A DNA stretch of 42,523 bases. Source: an uncultured Lachnospiraceae bacterium (GTDB lineage: Bacteria > Bacillota > Clostridia > Lachnospirales > Lachnospiraceae). The notes under the pieces were generated by a model. It was not told the DNA's origin and did not search any database. It saw only the letters and a program-made list of their open reading frames with translations. The translations under genes and the position numbers were made by a program. This document shows, in pieces, positions 23,328 to 31,470 of this stretch (position 1 is the first letter of the stretch; the number at the start of each line of letters is the position of its first letter). The stretch is taken from the NCBI GenBank assembly GCA_910584585.1, contig CAJUBP010000040.1:5407-47929 (forward strand), read 5' to 3'.

Positions 23328-25919
23328 CTATTCCTTTCTTTGCATATATTGGGTTATGGTTTTCTTTAACAGCCCCATATCCACAGGCTTGGCAATGTGC
23401 GCGTTCATGCCTGCGTCCAGCGCCTCCCGCACATCCTCGGCAAAAGCGTTTGCCGTCATGGCAATAATCGGCACCGTCAGCGCGTCCTCACGCTCCAGCC
23501 TGCGGATCGCTTTTGTAGCTTCATAACCGTTCATCTTCGGCATCTGCACATCCATGAGAATAGCGTCAAATTCTCCCGGCGCCGCGTCCTTAAAACGCTC
23601 CAGCGCCGCCTGGCCGTCCCCTGCTATTTCACATCCTGCCCCTTCCAATTCTAACAGCTGAATCAAAATTTCCGCATTGATCTCGTTATCCTCTGCCACA
23701 AGGAAACGGCATCCTTCCAGGCTGTTTAATTTTGCGCATTCCCGATTCTCCTCTCTGCACTTAGTGTCTGCATGGATCTCCAGAATCTTCTCCTTCAGCG
23801 CAGTTACAAAAAATGGCTTGGCCAGGAATCCGTCAATTCCAACCTGGGCCGCTTCCTCCTTTAAGTCTTCCCAGTCATAAGCCGTCAAAAACAAGATAGG
23901 AACATGTTCTCCCGCAACCTCCCGAATCCTGCCTGCTGTTTCTATTCCATTCATTCCCGGCATCTTCCAGTCCAGCAAAATCACATCATAGAGACGCCCC
24001 TCCTCCTTTGCCCCGGACACCAGCCTGACTCCTTCTTCACCGCTTAAGGCCGTATCCACTGAAACTCCGGCGTCTTCCATCAATATCTGAACATTCTTGC
24101 AGATATCTTCCTCATCATCCACCACCAGAATCCGCGAAACACTGTGTTTTTTCCAGAAATTTTTGTCCACCTGCTCCTCCGGAATCCGAAGTTCCAGCTC
24201 CACGGCAAACAGACTCCCTTTCTCCACCTCACTGGTTACATGAATGGTTCCGCCCATCAATTCCACAATATTCTTGGTAATGGCCATGCCAAGCCCCGTC
24301 CCCTGCACTTTATTGGTAGTACTGTTTTCCGCTCTGGTAAAGGCGTCGAAAATCGTCTCCAAATACTCCGGCGTCATGCCGTATCCATTATCCTCCACTT
24401 CAACCCGAATATGTTCATACTGGCTGGAACGCTGTTCCAGCCCAATCATCCGAAACCAGATCGTTCCGCCTTCCTGGGTATATTTCACCGCATTGGAGAG
24501 CAAATTGATCAATATCTGATTAATCCTTGTCTCATCCCCCACAAGGCGCTCATTCTTGATCCCTGTTACCGAAACTTCAAAGTTCTGACTCTTTGCTTTC
24601 GCGGCGGGACGAATAATAGCGTCCACGGACGCGACCATATTGCTCAGGGTAAATTCACCGATAGAAAGCACCACTTTTCCGCTCTCAATCTTAGAGACGT
24701 CCAGCACATCATTGATCAGGCTCAGCAAATGCTGGCCGGAGGCAGTGATTTTCCTGGTATACTCCCTCACCTTTTCCGGATGATCCGCATCTTTGGCAAG
24801 AAGAGTGGTAAATCCCAGAATCGCGTTCATAGGCGTCCGGATATCATGGGACATATTAGAGAGAAACATCGTCTTGGATTTGCTGGCCACCTGCGCCGCC
24901 TGCAGCGCTTCCGCCAGCTGCCGGTTGTGCAGCTCCCGTTCCTTTTCCCGTTCTCTTCTCGCCCTGATCCGCTGCCGTTCCGTAAAAAAGTACAGAGCGC
25001 AGCAAATCAGAAATGCAATCAGCATGACAGCCACTACGATAAAAATATTCTGGTTGACCGCGCTTCCTTCCCGCTGTATCGCTTCCACCGGCACATATCC
25101 AATCAGATAAATCGTTCCGTCATTGACCGACCACATATAAATCAGAGACTTTTTCCGCTGTACATCATGGTAAAACATTACGTTTTTGCCGGCCTTCACG
25201 CTTTGGGTGATTTCATTCCTGACATCTTGTTCCATAATACGGTTGGCGCGGTAAAAATCCCCCAAATCCACATGGCCGGCATCCCGTTCCCCCATGCCTT
25301 TCGGCTTGAGTACAAGCTTTTCGCTCTCTGCATCCATAATATAGAGGGAGGCCATACTGTTATAAAACCGGTTGGGCAGCGCAGCGTCAAAAGATTCATA
25401 AATATATTCAACATAAAGCGTAGCGGCCTGCTGGTTTTTCCGGTTCACCGGACATTTCATCGTATAGGCCCAGGCCCCCAAATGATTGATATAGGATTTG
25501 GAAACAGGCAGGCCCTGCACCGTCTTTCCCGCGGAAAAATCCAATTTCTCCGGATAAAAAGGCTCTCCCAGATTGGAAATCCCCTCGGACTCCCCCTCCG
25601 GCACCAGAGACAATTTTACCATGGTATTGTTTCCATGATAAGATTCTATAAATTGTTCCGGATGTTCCATCATTTCTATTTCATTGGCAATCAGTTTCTG
25701 GAATTCCGCTTCCTTATCCAGAATCGCCTCTATGGTTCCCCGGATCAAATCCAGGTTTTCACTCAAACTGTCAATGGCCGCCTGAGACATTTCCCTCGAT
25801 ATTCTTCCTGCAACATAGAACACAAATGCGCCTAAAATACAAAAAATCAGAGTAATCGACAAAATCAAAGGCATTCCTTTTGCTATACCGTCTTTTTTCT
25901 TTTCCTTCTTACACTCCAT
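23328..25919 (-). CDS. Hybrid sensor histidine kinase with two receiver domains
   Basis: 863 residues. Membrane segments at about 16-38 and 291-313 enclose a 250-residue extracellular sensor, probably Cache-like. Then a coiled linker, HisKA with phospho-acceptor His358 in NMSHDIRTPMNA, HATPase (NLLSNAVKYT, GYGMTPEYLE, GTGLGMAITKNIV), and two receivers: the first with ILLDWKMPGMNG (about 597-715), the second with ILMDVQMPKMNG (about 737-860). There is no HPt or DNA-binding output, so the phosphoryl group must pass to a partner encoded elsewhere. It is the first gene of a two-gene operon with the binding lipoprotein. Start: AAGGTG about 7 nt upstream. Confidence 0.93.
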   Translation of the reverse strand: MECKKEKKKDGIAKGMPLILSITLIFCILGAFVFYVAGRISREMSQAAIDSLSENLDLIRGTIEAILDKEAEFQKLIANEIEMMEHPEQFIESYHGNNTMVKLSLVPEGESEGISNLGEPFYPEKLDFSAGKTVQGLPVSKSYINHLGAWAYTMKCPVNRKNQQAATLYVEYIYESFDAALPNRFYNSMASLYIMDAESEKLVLKPKGMGERDAGHVDLGDFYRANRIMEQDVRNEITQSVKAGKNVMFYHDVQRKKSLIYMWSVNDGTIYLIGYVPVEAIQREGSAVNQNIFIVVAVMLIAFLICCALYFFTERQRIRARREREKERELHNRQLAEALQAAQVASKSKTMFLSNMSHDIRTPMNAILGFTTLLAKDADHPEKVREYTRKITASGQHLLSLINDVLDVSKIESGKVVLSIGEFTLSNMVASVDAIIRPAAKAKSQNFEVSVTGIKNERLVGDETRINQILINLLSNAVKYTQEGGTIWFRMIGLEQRSSQYEHIRVEVEDNGYGMTPEYLETIFDAFTRAENSTTNKVQGTGLGMAITKNIVELMGGTIHVTSEVEKGSLFAVELELRIPEEQVDKNFWKKHSVSRILVVDDEEDICKNVQILMEDAGVSVDTALSGEEGVRLVSGAKEEGRLYDVILLDWKMPGMNGIETAGRIREVAGEHVPILFLTAYDWEDLKEEAAQVGIDGFLAKPFFVTALKEKILEIHADTKCREENRECAKLNSLEGCRFLVAEDNEINAEILIQLLELEGAGCEIAGDGQAALERFKDAAPGEFDAILMDVQMPKMNGYEATKAIRRLEREDALTVPIIAMTANAFAEDVREALDAGMNAHIAKPVDMGLLKKTITQYMQRKE

Positions 25920-25957
25920 AAATCACCTTATTCACTAATACTTTTTTTGCAGCCTCT

Positions 25958-25986
25958 ATTGTACCTTGAAAGGCAGGGCAAGTCAA
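25958..25986 (-). promoter_or_regulatory. Sigma-A promoter of the hybrid kinase operon
   Basis: Minus strand TTGACT (25986-25981), 17 bp, TACAAT (25963-25958). The predicted start is near 25951, about 30 nt before the ATG. It shows that the kinase is not part of the cobalamin transcript. Confidence 0.8.
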
Positions 25987-26002
25987 GAAAAGCCTGTTTT
26001 CG

Positions 26003-26461
26003 TTACTGGCTCTTTAGCATCCTTCGTATCTGTTCTGTCACCTTTGCCGCTTCTTTGTGATCTCTGCCGCCGGCCGTCACCCCTACCGTGATTTTCCCTT
26101 CTTTCGCAATGCCCGGAAAATAAAAATCACATTTGCTCTGATCCGAGGCCACATTGACGGGAATCTCCTTATGACGGCATTCCTGAAAAATCATATGATT
26201 CACATTTTCATCGCTGGTGGCCGCAAGCACCAGATCCGCGTCCTGAATCTCACCTTTCTGATATCCGCGAAATTCCAAAGTCAGAGAGTTTTCCTCCTCT
26301 GCCAGCTGTATCAGCTGTTCTGAAATCTCCGGCGCCGTCACCCGAACATTTGCTTTAAATTCCAAAAGCACAGTCACGCGTCTTGCGGCGATTTTTCCGC
26401 CTCCGAATACCTGCACCTTTTTTCTCTCCATATTGATAAACAGCGGAAAATAAGTTCCCAT
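26003..26461 (-). CDS. Precorrin-2 dehydrogenase / sirohydrochlorin ferrochelatase-type protein (Met8/CysG N-terminal)
   Basis: 152 residues from ATG 26461 with GGGGAGG upstream. Short form of the Met8/CysG-B family: it oxidises precorrin-2 to sirohydrochlorin with NAD+, and some members also insert Fe or Co. Seen: YFPLFINMERKKVQVFGGG with the NAD-binding Gly motif, LVLAATSDENVNHMI, PVNVASDQSKCDFYFPG, and GKITVGVTAGGRDHKEA. It lacks the C-terminal uroporphyrinogen methyltransferase of full CysG. Its start lies 15 bp past the cbiC stop, so it is the last gene of the cobalamin cluster. Confidence 0.9.
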   Translation of the reverse strand: MGTYFPLFINMERKKVQVFGGGKIAARRVTVLLEFKANVRVTAPEISEQLIQLAEEENSLTLEFRGYQKGEIQDADLVLAATSDENVNHMIFQECRHKEIPVNVASDQSKCDFYFPGIAKEGKITVGVTAGGRDHKEAAKVTEQIRRMLKSQ

Positions 26462-26475
26462 GGCTGACCTCCCCT

Positions 26476-27117
26476 CTATCGCCCGCACACAAGATAAAGC
26501 AGCGCGTTTACAATGGCCGCCGCCACATTGCTGCCGCCTTTTCTTCCCCTGGCCACAATATACGGCACCGGAAGTTCCAGAATCATTTCCTTGGACTGCA
26601 CCACATTGACAAATCCCACCGGCGTTCCAATCACCAGTTCCGGCTGCAGTTTTCCCTCCTGCACCAGCTCATAGATCCGGATCAGAGCGGTAGGCGCGTT
26701 TCCCACCGCAAATATGATCGGACAGTTTAGGGCTGCCGCCTTGTCCATAGAAGCCACCGCCCGGGTGGTTCCATTTCTTTTCGCCGCCTCCGCCACATCT
26801 TCATCCGCCATAAAATTATAAATCTCAATTCCCAGTTTCCGCAAAGCCTTCTTATTAATGCCGGCCTTTGCCATCTGGGTATCTGTCACGATACAGGCCC
26901 CCTCCCGCAGCGCTTCCATGGCAAGCTCCAGTACATTGGGGGAAAATACCAGTTGATCCGCATAGTCAAAATCTGCTGTGGTATGGATCACCCGTTTGAT
27001 AATCGGCGCATACCGCTCTTCTATTTTTCTGCCGCTCTGTTCCAGTTCTTCTGTAATGATCTCAAAGCTGCGGGCTTCTATTTCGCCTGGCAGTACCTGT
27101 TCCAATTCTGTTTTCAT
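26476..27117 (-). CDS. cbiC: Cobalt-precorrin-8 methylmutase
   Basis: 213 residues from ATG 27117 with GGAG 8 nt upstream; a longer frame to 27168 has no good site. It moves a methyl group from C11 to C12 to form cobyrinate in anaerobic B12 synthesis. Seen: RVIHTTADFDYADQ with the catalytic His, CIVTDTQMAKAGI, FAVGNAPTAL, and TPVGFVNVVQSKE, all conserved in CbiC/CobH. It is followed by the Met8-like gene and preceded by cobO. The other anaerobic corrin-ring genes (cbiD, E, F, G, H, J, K, L, T) are not in the window. Confidence 0.95.
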   Translation of the reverse strand: MKTELEQVLPGEIEARSFEIITEELEQSGRKIEERYAPIIKRVIHTTADFDYADQLVFSPNVLELAMEALREGACIVTDTQMAKAGINKKALRKLGIEIYNFMADEDVAEAAKRNGTTRAVASMDKAAALNCPIIFAVGNAPTALIRIYELVQEGKLQPELVIGTPVGFVNVVQSKEMILELPVPYIVARGRKGGSNVAAAIVNALLYLVCGR

Positions 27118-27211
27118 ATCTGTTCTCCTGTCTCCATTCTGTTTTCCTGTATCTTCCCCTATTACCAATTTATTCTGGCAGCAGGGATTCTGTTAATCAA
27201 ATAAGAGCCTA

Positions 27212-27805
27212 TTACCACTCTATCCCCTGTCTGGCAGGGACGCCCTCATCAAAAGGATGCTTTTTCTTCTCCATTACCGTAATATAATCTGCAAGTGCGG
27301 ATAACTCCGGCGCCGGATTCCTTCCAGTCATCACAATTTCCAGATTCTGAGGTTTCTTCCTCAGAAAATCCAGAAGCTCCTGCCGCTTCACCATATTCTG
27401 GTTGTAAGCTGCCATAATCTCATCCAACACCAGCAGGGAGCGGCCTTCCATCTGCTTTGCAGCTTCCAGCGCACGGGAAAGATGCCTGCTGTAACATGCC
27501 GCCGCTTCCTGCTTTTTTTCCGGAGTCATCTGAAAGGTGAAGCCAAAGTTTTGCTTGCAGAGTATCAGCTCCACCTTCGGAAGCCTTACCAGAATCTTCA
27601 GTTCTCCGGAATCGTTCCTTTTGAGAAACTGGGTAAACAGCACATTTCCGCCGGTTCCGGCAAAGCGCACGGCAAGCCCCACTGCCGCTGTGGTCTTTCC
27701 CTTCCCTTCGCCTTCATAAATATGAATCCGGCCTGTCTCACCTTTCGGATCCACGGAACTGTCCGGAATGGCATTTTCTTCTTTTACACCTTTTTGCCTG
27801 CTCAT
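27212..27805 (-). CDS. cobO: Cob(I)alamin adenosyltransferase
   Basis: 197 residues, CobA/CobO/BtuR type. It transfers the adenosyl group from ATP to cob(I)alamin or cobyrinic acid a,c-diamide. Seen: the P-loop GEGKGKTTAAVG, QFLKRNDSGEL, LLVLDEIMAAYNQ with the Walker-B-like Asp-Glu, and VMTGRNPAPEL. AGGGGG lies 7 nt before the ATG, which overlaps the cobQ stop in an ATGA arrangement, so the two are translationally coupled. Confidence 0.95.
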   Translation of the reverse strand: MSRQKGVKEENAIPDSSVDPKGETGRIHIYEGEGKGKTTAAVGLAVRFAGTGGNVLFTQFLKRNDSGELKILVRLPKVELILCKQNFGFTFQMTPEKKQEAAACYSRHLSRALEAAKQMEGRSLLVLDEIMAAYNQNMVKRQELLDFLRKKPQNLEIVMTGRNPAPELSALADYITVMEKKKHPFDEGVPARQGIEW

Positions 27806-29499
27806 AACGTCACCCCCTCTTCCAGAATTTCATAAATTTTCTTCATATCCAAATGACTGCGCAAAGTATCCGCCAGCAAATCATATTGTTTTTCCTTATA
27901 CAGAAAACGATCCTCTGTCTCCGGCTTATCCAGGGCGATTCCCTTCCGTTCCGCCAGAATTTCCACCAGGGCGGCGGCAATTCCCTCCCCGTCAAATACG
28001 CCGTGGACATAAGTTCCGTAAGCGTTATCCATCTGGCAGCCGTCCGGTTTTCTCTGCCCGGCCGATGTTACAGCCTTAGAACCTGACTGAGACGGCAGAC
28101 ATGCCGGCTCCGGCTCGTCCTGTGCAAACATTACGGCAGGCTCCGGCCCTTCCTGTGCAGACATTACAGCAGGCTCCGGCTCGTCCTGTGCAGGCAGAAC
28201 GGCGGGCTCTTCCTGCGCAGACATGACGGCAGGATTTGCTCCCGCCTGTATGAACAGCCTTGCAAACTCTCCGCCGCCGGCTTCCCGGTACCGGGTGCTT
28301 CCCATATGAATCTCATAGCCTTCCAGCCCCATGCCGGACAATCCGGCCAGCGCCCCTGTCAGCTTTCCAAATGTCCCCGTCACCTGGGTTCTTGTCTTCC
28401 TCTTAGTAAACACAGTCTCCACCGGAAGCAGGCCAATGCCCCGGATGCTTCCGCCTTCTTCCACCTGTTCCGGATCGGAGAGAAGTTCTCCCATCATCTG
28501 ATATCCGCCGCAAATGCCGAATATCACGCATCCCCTCTGTTTCGCCCGCAAAATCGCCGGCTCTAACCCGCTTTCCCGCAGCCACTTCAAATCAGACATG
28601 GTATTTTTCGTTCCCGGCAGGATAATCATATCAGGAGTTCCCAACTGGCTGACTCTTGAAACATAGGTAAGAGTCACCTGTTCCATGCACTCCAGCACCG
28701 CAAAGTCTGTAAAATTGGAAATTCTGGGCAGCTTTATCACCGCAATCTGAATAGGACCCTGGCCGCCGGGGCGGGAAAACCGTTCCGTCAGGCTGTCCTC
28801 TTCCTCCAAATCCACCTGCATATACGGAACAACGCCCACTGCGGGAACTTTGGTGATTTCCTCTATCATTGCCACTCCGGGCTCCAGGATGCTTTTATCC
28901 CCCCGGAATTTGTTAATAATCAGCCCTTTTACAAACTTTTTCTCTTCTTCTGCCAGCAATTGCAAAGTTCCGGCCAATTGGGCAAACACGCCGCCTCTGT
29001 CAATATCCCCCGCCAGCAGCACCGGAGCATTGGCCATCCTGGCCATTCCCATATTCACAAGATCCTCCTGCTTCAGATTAATTTCCGCCGGTGAGCCTGC
29101 CCCCTCTATTACCACCACGTCATTCTGCTCTTCCAATTCCTGATAGGCGCGCAGAACCTGGGGAACTAACTTCTTTTTATAGGCAAAATATTCCCGGGCG
29201 CTCATGGTGCCCAGAACCTTTCCATTGACAATCACCTGAGAGCCCGTATCATTGGTGGGTTTTAGCAAAATCGGATTCATCAGCACCGAAGGTTCCGCCC
29301 CTGCCGCTTCCGCCTGCATGACCTGGGCCCGGCCCATTTCCAGCCCTTCGCCTGTGATAAACGAATTTAACGCCATATTCTGTGACTTAAAGGGCGCCGT
29401 TTTGTAACCGTCCTGCTTAAATATCCTGCACAGCCCTGCCGTCAGCAGACTCTTTCCCACATTAGACATGGTGCCCTGTATCATAATTGATTTTCCCAT
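27802..29499 (-). CDS. cobQ: Cobyric acid synthase
   Basis: 565 residues from ATG 29499 with AGAGGG upstream, against about 500 in typical CobQ/CbiP. It amidates cobyrinate side chains b, d, e and g using glutamine. Seen: the N-terminal ATP-binding IQGTMSNVGKSLLTAGLCRIF, VIEGAGSPAEINL, and DIDRGGVFAQLAGT; the glutamine amidotransferase Cys in IFGICGGYQMMG and His in GTYVHGVFDGE. The extra length is an insert of four repeated PAV(M/L)xAQ(D/E)-type units just before the catalytic His. Followed by cobO with a 4-bp overlap. Confidence 0.95.
   Translation of the reverse strand: MGKSIMIQGTMSNVGKSLLTAGLCRIFKQDGYKTAPFKSQNMALNSFITGEGLEMGRAQVMQAEAAGAEPSVLMNPILLKPTNDTGSQVIVNGKVLGTMSAREYFAYKKKLVPQVLRAYQELEEQNDVVVIEGAGSPAEINLKQEDLVNMGMARMANAPVLLAGDIDRGGVFAQLAGTLQLLAEEEKKFVKGLIINKFRGDKSILEPGVAMIEEITKVPAVGVVPYMQVDLEEEDSLTERFSRPGGQGPIQIAVIKLPRISNFTDFAVLECMEQVTLTYVSRVSQLGTPDMIILPGTKNTMSDLKWLRESGLEPAILRAKQRGCVIFGICGGYQMMGELLSDPEQVEEGGSIRGIGLLPVETVFTKRKTRTQVTGTFGKLTGALAGLSGMGLEGYEIHMGSTRYREAGGGEFARLFIQAGANPAVMSAQEEPAVLPAQDEPEPAVMSAQEGPEPAVMFAQDEPEPACLPSQSGSKAVTSAGQRKPDGCQMDNAYGTYVHGVFDGEGIAAALVEILAERKGIALDKPETEDRFLYKEKQYDLLADTLRSHLDMKKIYEILEEGVTL
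28106..28231 (-). repeat. 33-bp tandem repeat inside cobQ
   Basis: Units 28106-28138, 28139-28171 and 28172-28204 are 33 bp; a fourth (28205-28231) is 27 bp. All begin GGCTC on the plus strand and are in frame. They encode (E)PAV(M/L)xAQ(D/E)(E/G)PE-like units in the amidotransferase domain. Confidence 0.9.
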
Positions 29500-29521
29500 T
29501 CTTTCCCTCTTTCTAGCTGAA

Positions 29522-29555
29522 AACCGGAGGCTTTCTCTCTTGAAAGTCTCCGGTT
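29522..29555 (-). terminator. Long hairpin between the chemotaxis receptor and cobQ
   Basis: A 14-bp stem with one mismatch (AACCGGAG-N-CTTTC / GAAAG-N-CTCCGGTT), 6-nt loop, followed on the minus strand by TTTTC. It lies 80 bp past the receptor stop but only 23 bp before the cobQ ATG, so it is either the receptor's terminator or a cobQ leader element. Confidence 0.6.
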
Positions 29556-29634
29556 CTGTCATCTTTGTATCTGCAGTATCTAAAACATCTGCACTATATG
29601 AAACGCATCTCTTTCGCAATTATGTAACACAGAA

Positions 29635-31356
29635 TTATTTGATATCCAAATCCGACGGCAAAATAAATTTGCCAATTAATTCATCCAGACAAATTGCCTG
29701 TGCCGACAGCTGCTCGCTGGTTGCGGAAGACTCTTCTGCAGTGGCGGAATTGGACTGAACTACTTCTGAAATCTGATTTACGCCCTGTTCTGCCTGTTTC
29801 ATTGCAACTGCCTGATCTGCCGCCGTACTGCTCACTGCCTTGGATGAGGAAGCAATCTTTCCAATTCCTTCCACAACAGTTCTGATTGCCTCAGACGCCC
29901 GTTCTGCCGCTTCATTTCCTTCTGAAACTTCTCTGATTGCGCCTTCGATCAATTCTCTTGTCTCTACAGCCGCAGTGGAACTCTGTTCTGCCAGCTGACG
30001 GATCTGATCCGCCACCACAGAGAATCCGCGTCCTGCTTCGCCGGCCCTTGCCGCTTCAATGGAAGCATTCAAAGAAAGCAGATTCGTCTGAGACGCAATG
30101 TCTTCAATCTCGGAAATAATATTGCCAATCTTCTGGGAAGCCTCGTTAATGCGTTCCATAGCAGCTACCATCATTTCCATCTCCGCACGGCTGCGGTCTG
30201 CCTCATCCGCATATCTCTGGGCTAACTGGTAAGATTCTTCCGCCTTCTCCGCCGCCATTCCGATATTGTCTGTAATAGTCATAATGGTTGCCTGCATCTC
30301 CTGCACTGCGCCGGCCTGCTCTGTCGCCCCTTCCGCAAGGCTCTGGGAAGCCTCTGCCAGATTCGTGGAACCTGCGGAAACCTGTGTGGACGCCTCATCA
30401 ATGGACTGAATAGTAGCAGCCATCTGCTTCTTCAAATCACGCATGGAATGCAGAAGCTGTTCAAAGTCTCCGGTATATCTGGCTCCGTCTTCAGAACGGA
30501 CATCGTAATTGGAATTGGCCATCTCTCCAAGCAGACGCTCTTCATCCGCAATTACAAAGTTCAGGGTTGCCGCCATTTCCCGGGCTACTTCTGTCATCTC
30601 CGCAATCTCATCCTTTGTGGATACTTCCGGGAACGGAGCAGAAAGCTCTCCCCTCGCAAAAGTGGCCAGCCGATCCTTCAAAGCTACAATAGGCGCCGCA
30701 ATGCTCTCTGCAATGGAAGTGCCCAGATGAAGCGCCAGGAAGATAGATCCGGCAATTGCCACGCCCATCACAATCACTAATACAAGACCCAAAATTGAGA
30801 GCTGACTCGACAAGGAAGAACCCTTGGAAACTTTAATCTCCATGATCTCTGTCAGGTCGTCGTAAATCTCATCATACATCGGAGCCAGCTGACTCATGGC
30901 CATATCCTGGGCCTGAATGCACTTCTCCTGATCCGTGGTAGCGCCCAAATCCATAATCTGCTGTTCCAGCGCCCAATAATCTTCCAGCTCTGTCTGAATC
31001 TCACTGTAGATTGCCTTGTTCTCATCCGTAACCATCGTGCTTTCCAGACCTGCAAATTCTTTCGTAAAATCTTCCTTGCACTGCGTATGCTGCTCTACCA
31101 TCTTATCAATCGCGCTCTGCTCTTCATATCCGATGGTTCCGCGCAGCGCAGATCTGGAATCCGCGAAGCTTGCCATGGCCCGTCCTACATCTCCCTGCGC
31201 AAATCCGTAATCCGTCAGCGCGCTGGAATACAGATTAGACACCACAATCAGCATAATTACGCCAACCACTGCCACAATCGCCATAATGATCGAAATCAAA
31301 ATAAATGATTTCTTCAGTCTTTCACGAATCTTCATGTTATTCAGTCTTTCCAACAT
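29635..31356 (-). CDS. Methyl-accepting chemotaxis protein
   Basis: 573 residues from ATG 31356 (GGAG about 9 nt upstream). Topology: short basic N-terminus, membrane segment SFILISIIMAIVAVVGVIMLIVV, about 150-residue extracellular four-helix ligand domain, second membrane segment (LGLVLVIVMGVAIAGSIFLAL), HAMP, and a cytoplasmic coiled-coil. The hairpin tip holds the invariant SQTNLLSLNASIEAARAGE motif that contacts CheA/CheW. It signals motility responses at the membrane. It lies between cobD and cobQ and carries a sigma-28-type promoter, so it is a separate transcription unit, linked to flagellar or chemotaxis expression rather than to B12. Confidence 0.95.
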   Translation of the reverse strand: MLERLNNMKIRERLKKSFILISIIMAIVAVVGVIMLIVVSNLYSSALTDYGFAQGDVGRAMASFADSRSALRGTIGYEEQSAIDKMVEQHTQCKEDFTKEFAGLESTMVTDENKAIYSEIQTELEDYWALEQQIMDLGATTDQEKCIQAQDMAMSQLAPMYDEIYDDLTEIMEIKVSKGSSLSSQLSILGLVLVIVMGVAIAGSIFLALHLGTSIAESIAAPIVALKDRLATFARGELSAPFPEVSTKDEIAEMTEVAREMAATLNFVIADEERLLGEMANSNYDVRSEDGARYTGDFEQLLHSMRDLKKQMAATIQSIDEASTQVSAGSTNLAEASQSLAEGATEQAGAVQEMQATIMTITDNIGMAAEKAEESYQLAQRYADEADRSRAEMEMMVAAMERINEASQKIGNIISEIEDIASQTNLLSLNASIEAARAGEAGRGFSVVADQIRQLAEQSSTAAVETRELIEGAIREVSEGNEAAERASEAIRTVVEGIGKIASSSKAVSSTAADQAVAMKQAEQGVNQISEVVQSNSATAEESSATSEQLSAQAICLDELIGKFILPSDLDIK

Positions 31357-31407
31357 AATCCTCTTCTCCACCCTTTTCATTTTGTCTAATATTACAATAA
31401 TATATGA

Positions 31408-31440
31408 TTATAGTCTACCCTATTCTTGCTTTTACGTCAA
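31408..31440 (-). promoter_or_regulatory. Sigma-28 (SigD)-like promoter of the chemotaxis receptor
   Basis: Minus strand TAAA (31434-31431), 15 bp, GACTATAA (31415-31408), matching SigD consensus TAAA-N15-GCCGATAA in 10 of 12 positions. An overlapping sigma-A reading exists: TTGACG (31440-31435), 17 bp, TAGACT. The predicted leader is about 45 nt. Confidence 0.6.
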
Positions 31441-31470
31441 TATTTTAGACAAAATTTAAACAAATTGATG

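Noticed and set aside
24144..25835. 563-codon open frame on the plus strand
   Set aside because: It lies wholly antisense to the hybrid kinase, has no ribosome binding site and no recognisable domain.
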